NCBI GenBank assembly: GCA_021793895.1
Contig: JAJYRW010000032.1
Span: 1-10,478, forward strand
DNA length: 10,478 nt
Reading direction: 5' to 3'
Source: Actinomycetes bacterium
GTDB taxonomy: Bacteria > Actinomycetota > Actinomycetes > Actinomycetales > JAJYRW01
Shown piece by piece: positions 5,452 through 10,478 of this stretch. A model generated the notes under the pieces. The model made no database searches. It was not told where the DNA came from and saw nothing but the letters and a program-made list of their open reading frames with translations. Made by a program: the position numbers and the translations under genes. The first letter of the stretch is position 1, and every line of letters begins with the position of its first letter.

Positions 5452-6693
5452 TTAGAGGTTTCCTACAAAATCGGTGTCCTGTGTCATGGGCGGGTGGCCT
5501 AGGTCACGTCCCCACCGGGTGTTGTGTAATCGCCCCAACGCAAGAGCGGTTTGTAAAACGTATGCTTCGCGCGCATCCAGCGCATCCCAACCGCAGATTT
5601 CCGCGGCCTTTCGGATGCGATATCGCACCGTGTTTGGGTGCACATAAAGACCGCGTGCCGTGGCTTCTAAAGAGCGGCCGGAGTCGATATATGCCGCTAG
5701 GGTTTCTAGCAGGGCGCCGCGGGCGGCAGCCAGCGGTTGGTAGATGTCCACAATAAGAGAACGTTGCGCAGCCGCGTCGCCAATTAATACTCGTTCGGGG
5801 AGCAATTCGTCGGCGGAGACCGGGCGCGGTGCGCTGCTCCAAGCCGCTACGCATTTTAAACCGGTTAGTGCGTGACGCGCGGAGGTTCCGGCTTCCGCCA
5901 GGCTGGCAACCATGGGGCCTAGAACAATGGGGCCGGTACCGAAGTGGTCAATAAGCGAGGTGGCAGCGGTGCGCAAATCCCCGGTACCTCCCAAAACGAG
6001 AACGAGGCGGTCACCTTGGATGCCGACCAGCGCGTCATCGGCCGCGCGCCGAGCAGCGCGGCGCAGGTCAGCGGTGTAGGGGCCATCAACGTCAACGGGT
6101 GTGTGCCCAATAATTACCAGGGTTCCGCCGTGCCCACTCCACCCCAGCGCCGACATGCGAGACCCAAGGGATTCTTGGGTATCGCCCCGAACGATTGCAT
6201 CAACGACGAGTGCTTCTAGGCGGGCGTCCCAAGCGCCGCGCACTTCGGCCGCGCGGGCATAAACTTCGGCCGCCGAAAACGCTACCTCGCGTGAATATCG
6301 CAGTACGGCCTCACGTAAATGGGCTTTATTATCTGCTGCAGCTAACTGATCTGTATGTTCCTCGACAACCTCGACCACAACCCGAACGAGTTGCAACGTG
6401 TTTTGCAGCGAAATCGAGCGGGTAAGTTCGGGTGGGGCGGCAGCAAAAATCTGATCAGTGGCTTGCGCCGGTGCGATGGGGTTTGCAAACCAAGATATGA
6501 ACGCGGAGATGCCGGCCTGGGCCACGAGACCGACCCAGGAGCGATCTTCAGCCTCTAGCTCTCTGAACCATTCGAGATCTTCATCCAGCCGCCGTACCGC
6601 CGCGGTTGCTAGCATTCCAGAACGCGCACGAAGCAGCCGTAAAGTCTCCTGTGAGCCAGGTGTATTGGCAAAGTCGTTCGTGGAGGTGGCCAT
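5452..6693 (-). CDS. fasR: PucR-family regulator, FasR-like
   Basis: 413 residues. The N-terminal third (about 15-165) is helical, like the RsbRD-type sensor domain seen in such proteins. The middle (about 190-300) has the degenerate GGDEF-like alternation of strands and helices with no GGDEF catalytic motif. The C-terminus (about 327-388) is the PucR helix-turn-helix, with the signature HPNTVRYRIRKAAEICG (352-368). Length and position match Rv2242 of M. tuberculosis (between aceE and fabD) and the FasR activator gene before fabD in Streptomyces, so a role as activator of the fab genes is likely. The symbol rests on synteny and domain type, not on a tested function. The start at 6693 (MATSTND) is chosen because anything longer reads through the antisense of the divergent gene. 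No SD is present, and TATGCT lies 6 nt before the ATG. Confidence 0.88.
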   Translation of the reverse strand: MATSTNDFANTPGSQETLRLLRARSGMLATAAVRRLDEDLEWFRELEAEDRSWVGLVAQAGISAFISWFANPIAPAQATDQIFAAAPPELTRSISLQNTLQLVRVVVEVVEEHTDQLAAADNKAHLREAVLRYSREVAFSAAEVYARAAEVRGAWDARLEALVVDAIVRGDTQESLGSRMSALGWSGHGGTLVIIGHTPVDVDGPYTADLRRAARRAADDALVGIQGDRLVLVLGGTGDLRTAATSLIDHFGTGPIVLGPMVASLAEAGTSARHALTGLKCVAAWSSAPRPVSADELLPERVLIGDAAAQRSLIVDIYQPLAAARGALLETLAAYIDSGRSLEATARGLYVHPNTVRYRIRKAAEICGWDALDAREAYVLQTALALGRLHNTRWGRDLGHPPMTQDTDFVGNL

Positions 6694-6699
6694 GCGCCG

Positions 6700-6705
6700 A
6701 GCATA
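6700..6705 (-). promoter_or_regulatory. -10 box of fasR, leaderless start
   Basis: TATGCT on the minus strand is followed by 6 nt and the ATG at 6693. There is no purine-rich SD in the 25 nt before the start, which supports a leaderless mRNA. The -35 region lies inside the divergent gene and shows no good TTGACA. Confidence 0.5.
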
Positions 6706-6714
6706 GAGCCACGA

Positions 6715-6720
6715 TAGAGT
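6715..6720 (+). promoter_or_regulatory. -10 box of the divergent hypothetical gene
   Basis: TAGAGT on the plus strand is followed by 7 nt and the ATG at 6728. No SD lies between. This fits a second leaderless start, on the opposite strand from fasR. The two -10 boxes are only 9 bp apart, so the polymerases would exclude each other. Confidence 0.45.
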
Positions 6721-6727
6721 CGAGCCG

Positions 6728-7408
6728 ATGTCACGTCTGCAAAAACTCTTTCGCGCTTTGCGGCGTCGCCCCACCGCAAACCGGGTGGGTCTTCGACGCC
6801 GAACCCTGTCCGTACCGCCCGTGGACCAGGACCGGGAGGACGAACTGCGCGCGATTTTGATCGAGGACCCCAACGACGTCGAAGCGTTTAGTGAACTGGT
6901 GGAACTGGTGCGTCTGCGGACCCGTGAGGCGCAGCAACACGAGCATTCGGCCGATAATTTGCAAGGTGAAGTACTAGAAGATCCGCAGGCCGCAGCGGAG
7001 CGCGCCGTCAACGACGCCATCTGGGCGCTTGGAGAAGAACTTGCGGGAAACCCCCGGGCATGGCACCCATTAATTAAACTGGCACGCCTTTCGATTCACG
7101 ATGATCGAGATGGCGCAATGCGTCGGCTGACGACCGCAGTGGAGCGCGATCACACCGGCGTTGCCCTTGCTGAAGGAATCAAAACGCTGCGCGAAGCAGA
7201 CTCACCGGCGGAGGCTCTCTCGCTCGGAGTTGGGCATTGGCGCCCCAAAGAGCACACCCCGGAGGCCGGCAAGGAACTCATCAAGGCCGCAGTCGAAGCA
7301 GGGCGGCTTTCAGAAGCGCGCCGGCATTTTGAAGCTTTGGCTGAACACCCCGACACCGGATACGTCGGTCGTGTCCGTTCCGAGCTTGAGAGTTTGCTCG
7401 AAGAGTAA
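6728..7408 (+). CDS. Helical TPR-like hypothetical protein
   Basis: 226 residues. A basic N-terminus (1-25, rich in Arg) is followed by helix pairs with the spacing of TPR-like repeats: about 36-65, 88-122 (WALGEELAGNPRAWHPLIKLARL), 124-170, and 178-224 (the last reading AAVEAGRLSEARRHFEALAEHP). There is no signal peptide or membrane helix. Such all-helical proteins usually bind other proteins, but the partner is not known. Clean acidic-helical composition, a stop followed by a terminator (7483-7502), and the loss of sense in the opposite frame all argue that this is a true gene. It is divergent from fasR with 34 bp between starts and convergent with aceE. It interrupts the aceE-regulator-fabD order known from mycobacteria. 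I do not recognise a named family. Confidence 0.82.
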   Translation: MSRLQKLFRALRRRPTANRVGLRRRTLSVPPVDQDREDELRAILIEDPNDVEAFSELVELVRLRTREAQQHEHSADNLQGEVLEDPQAAAERAVNDAIWALGEELAGNPRAWHPLIKLARLSIHDDRDGAMRRLTTAVERDHTGVALAEGIKTLREADSPAEALSLGVGHWRPKEHTPEAGKELIKAAVEAGRLSEARRHFEALAEHPDTGYVGRVRSELESLLEE

Positions 7409-7416
7409 CTTGCTTC

Positions 7417-7480
7417 GGCGCCCGGGGTCATTTCGCGCTGCGCGTCATCTGGCGCCCGGTCATTTGGTGCCGCGCGATCT
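7417..7480. repeat. Degenerate 15-17 bp tandem repeat
   Basis: Four imperfect units follow each other: 7417-7433, 7434-7450, 7451-7465 and 7466-7480, each close to GGCGCCCGG(GG)TCATTT. Units one and three are identical apart from a 2-bp deletion. A fifth partial unit (GGCGCCC) at 7481-7487 runs into the terminator. The array lies just after the stop of the helical hypothetical gene and before its terminator, so it would be transcribed as 3' UTR. Confidence 0.55.
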
Positions 7481-7482
7481 GG

Positions 7483-7510
7483 CGCCCCTAGGGGGGCGTT
7501 TTCCCGCCCC
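7483..7510 (+). terminator. Terminator of the helical hypothetical gene
   Basis: CGCCCC (7483-7488) pairs with GGGGCG (7493-7498), loop TAGG, followed by TTTT (7499-7502). It lies 75 nt after the stop codon at 7408. A second CGCCCC at 7505-7510 can pair with the same GGGGCG, so two exclusive hairpins share the middle arm. The second one encloses the T-run and, on the minus strand, has no U-run after it. Confidence 0.7.
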
Positions 7511-7540
7511 TAAAACGCGGCCTGCCAATGCGTAAGCACG

Positions 7541-7582
7541 AAAAACCGGGCGCCGATAGGTGTTCTCCCATCGACGCCCGGT
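7541..7582 (-). terminator. Terminator of aceE
   Basis: On the minus strand the arms 7567-7582 and 7545-7560 form a 16-bp stem (two G-U pairs) with a 6-nt loop, followed by TTTTTC from 7545 down. It starts 50 nt after the aceE stop codon. This is the strongest terminator of the window. Confidence 0.92.
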
Positions 7583-7632
7583 AACTACTTCGTGTGTACG
7601 AGCACCTTCTTAACGTGCACGCGGCAGCGTGT

Positions 7633-10377
7633 TTAGGAATCGCCGCCCGCGCTGCCGGTGGTGCCAGCGTTCACGTCGTGCAACTCATAACGCTCAATGG
7701 CCTGCGCCGGAGCGTTCTCATCCACTTCGCCCCGCTGCGCCAGCAGTTGAAGCACCTTCACCGCGGTGGAGGGTCCATCAATGTGGAAGTGGCGACGCGC
7801 TGCGGGCCGGGTATCGGAGAATCCGTATGAGTCCGCGCCCAAAGTCGCATACTCTTCCGGGACCCACTGGCGAATCAGATCGGGCACCGCGTGGTTGTAG
7901 TCAGTTACGGCAACTACCGGGCCGGACGACTCCTGCAGACGCTGCGTCACGTACGGAACTTCTGGCTGCGAACCGGGTTCCAAGTAACGCTTGTCTTCGT
8001 AAGCCAGCCCCTCCTTGCGCAGTTCACCCCATGCGGTCACTGACCACACGTCGGCCTTCACGCCCCAGTGGTGGTCGAGCAACTCCGTGGCTTCAAGCGC
8101 CCACGGCACCGAAACTCCGGATGCCAGGATCTGGGCGCGTGGTCCATCACCCTCGGCCTTGTGCACCCGGTGCATGCCGCGCAGAATTCCCTCGACGTCC
8201 ACATCTTCGGGTTCTTCCGGCTGGAACATCGGCTCGTTATAAACCGTCAAGTAGTACATGACGTTCTTATCGCGGCCATCGTCTTCGCCGTACATGCGCT
8301 TGATTCCGTCTTTGACGATGTGCGAGATCTCATAGCCGTAGGCCGGGTCATAGTGCACGACGGCCGGGTTGGTGTAAGCCAAAAGCGGTGAATGCCCGTC
8401 GGCGTGCTGGAGTCCCTCACCAGTCAGTGTGGTTCGACCCGCGGTCGCACCGATCACGAAACCGCGCGTCATTTGGTCGGCAGCAGCCCAAAAGCCGTCG
8501 CCGGTGCGCTGGAAGCCGAACATCGAGTAGAAGATGTAAACCGGAATCATCGGTTCATCCTGCGTGGAATACGCAGTTCCGGCGGCTGTGAAAGCCGCAA
8601 CTGAACCGGCCTCGTTAATGCCCGTATGCAAAACCTGGCCCTGGGCCGATTCGCGATAACTGAGCATCATGTTCGCATCGACCGGCGTGTAGGTTTGGCC
8701 GTGCGGGTTATAAATCTTGGCGGTTGGGAATATCGAGTCCAAACCAAAGGTGCGGGCCTCGTCCGGGATGATCGGAACAAAGCGCTTACCAATTTCGGGA
8801 TCCTTAATTAGATCCTTAAACAGGCGCACAAACGCTTGCGTGGTTGCAACTTCCTGCTTCCCCGAACCGCGCTTTAAGATCTCGAAGCTCTTGTCCTTGG
8901 GGGCGGGCAAAGTCTTTGCCTTTGTCCGACGCTGCGGCGTGTATCCACCGAGTTTCGTGCGGCGATCAAGCATGTACTTGATCTCTTCGCTTTCGGGACC
9001 CGGGTTGTAGTAAGGCGGCAGATAAGGATCGCGGTCCAACTCGGCGTCCGAAATCGGAATACGCAACGAATCACGAAGCGCACGCAGATCATCGGCGCGG
9101 ATCGTCTTCATCTGGTGCGTTGACATCCGACCAGCGAACGTCGGGCCTAAGCCGTAGCCCTTAATCGTCTTGGCCAAGATGACCGTTGGCTGCCCGGTGT
9201 GATGGGTAGCCGCGTGGTAGGCAGCAAAGACCTTGCGGTAATCGTGGCCGCCGCGCTTCATGGCCCAAATATCATCATCCGTCATCTTTTCGACGAGCTT
9301 GAGCGTGCGCGGATCGCGTCCGAAGAAGTTTTCGCGGATGTACTGGCCAGATTCGGCGCGGTAGGTCTGATAGTCACCATCGGGCGTGCGGTTCATCAAG
9401 TTGACCAGCGAGTGGTCCTTGTCAGCGGCCAGCAGCGAGTCCCACTCCCGGCCCCAAATCGTCTTAATGACATTCCAGCCCGAGCCACGGAAACCGGCTT
9501 CTAATTCCTGAATAATCTTGCCGTTCCCGCGCACTGGACCATCAAGGCGCTGCAGGTTGCAGTTGATGACGAAAGTCAGGTTGTCCAAACCAGCGGCCGC
9601 CGCCAGATGCAGGAATCCGCGTGATTCCGGCTCATCCATTTCACCGTCACCCAGGAACGCCCAGACACGCTGCTGCGAGGTGTCGCGAATACCGCGGTCG
9701 TGTAGGTACTTGTTGAACCATGCCTGGTAGATCGCGTTCATGGGCCCAATGCCCATCGAAACGGTGGGGAATTCCCAAAAATCACCCATCAAGCGCGGGT
9801 GGGGGTATGAGGGAATACCGCCGCCGGGGTTCGTTAACTCCTGACGGAAGCCGTCCATCTGCTGTTCGGACAGGCGGCCCTCTAAGAAGGCGCGGGAATA
9901 AAACCCGGGGGAGGAGTGGCCCTGATAAAAGACCTGGTCGCCACCACCGGGGTGGTCCTTGCCGCGGAAGAAGTGGTTTTGCCCCACCTCATACAGGGTC
10001 GCGGCCGAGGCGTAGGAAGATAGGTGCCCACCCACAGCAATGCCAGGGCGTTGGGCCCGGTGGACCATAACGGCGGCGTTCCAGCGGATCCACCTGCGGT
10101 AGGTGCGCTCGACTTCTTCATCACCGGGGAACCACGGTTCGTCTTCAGCGGCGATGGTGTTGACGTAATCGGAAGTGATGGGGGTTTGCACCCGCACCTG
10201 CTGCTCACGCGCGTGCTGCAGCATTTTGGTGAGCAAGTAACGGGCTCGAGGTCCGCCCCGCTCTTCAATGACGCCGTCCAATGACTCGAGCCATTCGGCG
10301 GTTTCTTCTTGGTCGATGTCGGGTACCTGGCTCACCAGACCGTCGAGAATCGGACCTGACTCATTATGTGAAGTCAC
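7633..10377 (-). CDS. aceE: Pyruvate dehydrogenase E1 component, homodimeric
   Basis: AceE decarboxylates pyruvate with thiamine diphosphate and passes the acetyl group to the lipoyl arm of E2, giving acetyl-CoA. The 914 residues are complete and of the single-chain type found in proteobacteria and actinobacteria (E. coli 887). Visible features are the substrate-side segment [17 protein letters not shown] (151-167), the ThDP/Mg motif [10 protein letters not shown] (243-252) with [14 protein letters not shown] after it (272-285), Glu589 in GINEAGS, which should activate the cofactor, and [11 protein letters not shown] (653-663). The start is GTG at 10377, with TGAGG 7 nt upstream. The mRNA ends at the strong hairpin 7541-7582. 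No E2 or E3 gene is in the window. In M. tuberculosis aceE also lies upstream of a PucR gene and fabD, which fits a link between acetyl-CoA supply and fatty acid synthesis. Confidence 0.98.
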   Translation of the reverse strand: MTSHNESGPILDGLVSQVPDIDQEETAEWLESLDGVIEERGGPRARYLLTKMLQHAREQQVRVQTPITSDYVNTIAAEDEPWFPGDEEVERTYRRWIRWNAAVMVHRAQRPGIAVGGHLSSYASAATLYEVGQNHFFRGKDHPGGGDQVFYQGHSSPGFYSRAFLEGRLSEQQMDGFRQELTNPGGGIPSYPHPRLMGDFWEFPTVSMGIGPMNAIYQAWFNKYLHDRGIRDTSQQRVWAFLGDGEMDEPESRGFLHLAAAAGLDNLTFVINCNLQRLDGPVRGNGKIIQELEAGFRGSGWNVIKTIWGREWDSLLAADKDHSLVNLMNRTPDGDYQTYRAESGQYIRENFFGRDPRTLKLVEKMTDDDIWAMKRGGHDYRKVFAAYHAATHHTGQPTVILAKTIKGYGLGPTFAGRMSTHQMKTIRADDLRALRDSLRIPISDAELDRDPYLPPYYNPGPESEEIKYMLDRRTKLGGYTPQRRTKAKTLPAPKDKSFEILKRGSGKQEVATTQAFVRLFKDLIKDPEIGKRFVPIIPDEARTFGLDSIFPTAKIYNPHGQTYTPVDANMMLSYRESAQGQVLHTGINEAGSVAAFTAAGTAYSTQDEPMIPVYIFYSMFGFQRTGDGFWAAADQMTRGFVIGATAGRTTLTGEGLQHADGHSPLLAYTNPAVVHYDPAYGYEISHIVKDGIKRMYGEDDGRDKNVMYYLTVYNEPMFQPEEPEDVDVEGILRGMHRVHKAEGDGPRAQILASGVSVPWALEATELLDHHWGVKADVWSVTAWGELRKEGLAYEDKRYLEPGSQPEVPYVTQRLQESSGPVVAVTDYNHAVPDLIRQWVPEEYATLGADSYGFSDTRPAARRHFHIDGPSTAVKVLQLLAQRGEVDENAPAQAIERYELHDVNAGTTGSAGGDS

Positions 10378-10400
10378 TAAAGAACCTCATCTCCTCACAG

Positions 10401-10416
10401 CGCCGATGTATCGGCG
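10401..10416. promoter_or_regulatory. 16-bp palindrome in the aceE leader
   Basis: CGCCGAT (10401-10407) and ATCGGCG (10410-10416) are exact inverted copies around 2 bp. It ends 11 nt before the SD of aceE and may be an operator or a leader hairpin. A possible minus-strand -10, TAACGT, lies at 10466-10471, which would put the palindrome inside an mRNA leader of about 80 nt. Its -35 would be at or beyond the window edge, so I am unsure. Confidence 0.4.
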
Positions 10417-10478
10417 GGGGTTTGCTGCGTGCGGACTCCCGCGCGGGTAGACACGACGGGCGAACACGTTATTAATTC

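Noticed and set aside
6694..7020. N-terminal extension of the PucR-type regulator in the same open frame
   Set aside because: The extra 109 residues are Ser/Arg/Cys-rich without family likeness and are the antisense of the start of the helical hypothetical gene. The start at 6693 gives 413 residues, matching Rv2242-type length.
7629..8261. 210-residue plus-strand open frame inside aceE
   Set aside because: Arg/Pro-rich product typical of the antisense of a G+C-rich gene; it lies inside the clear aceE reading frame.
10364..10390. Eight-residue upstream open frame overlapping the aceE start
   Set aside because: Its ATG has an SD too close to be used and its own first codons form the aceE SD. 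It encodes nothing recognisable, so chance is the simplest explanation.
1..10478. Defence island, mobile element, CRISPR or secondary-metabolite cluster
   Set aside because: FabH/FabF/ACP could hint at a polyketide cluster, but order, motifs and neighbours are those of primary FAS-II. No repeat-spacer array, transposase, integrase or nuclease-like gene is present.

Overview
The window looks like a chromosomal housekeeping region of an actinomycete with moderately high G+C. Three things support this: the core gene order aceE, PucR-type regulator, fabD, (fabH), acpP, fabF, which matches the arrangement in Mycobacterium tuberculosis (aceE-Rv2242-fabD-acpM-kasA) and in Streptomyces (fasR-fabD-fabH-acpP-fabF); a DUF3145 protein, a family restricted to actinobacteria; and several starts that look leaderless, with a TANNNT box 6-7 nt before the ATG. 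I cannot name the genus. I see no transposase, integrase, phage gene, CRISPR array or toxin gene, and no sign of a broken gene.

Layout from left to right. Positions 1-158 hold no gene, only a 12-bp direct repeat that may end a tRNA transcript. Two tRNA genes follow on the minus strand, one with a CAU anticodon and one tRNA-Asn(GUU), each with its own probable -10 box and with a terminator between them. Next come a conserved hypothetical protein with a PH-like core (minus) and, divergent from it, the DUF3145 protein (plus). From 1779 to 6693 lies the minus-strand fatty-acid block. In transcription order it is the PucR/FasR-type regulator, fabD, fabH, acpP and fabF, closed by a strong terminator at 1721-1757. 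A helical, TPR-like hypothetical gene (6728-7408, plus) is divergent from the regulator, with only 34 bp between the two start codons. A repeat- and terminator-rich convergent gap follows. The right third is aceE (minus), the E1 subunit of the pyruvate dehydrogenase complex, which is complete.

As a unit, AceE helps make acetyl-CoA from pyruvate. FabD makes malonyl-ACP, FabH makes the first condensation, AcpP carries the chain and FabF elongates it. The PucR-type protein is the likely local activator. The points of interest are mostly regulatory: a perfect 12-bp hairpin between acpP and fabF, an inverted repeat touching the fabD start codon, a palindrome in the aceE leader, and the very compact divergent promoters. 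I did not find a new biological system here, and the findings should be read as modest leads.
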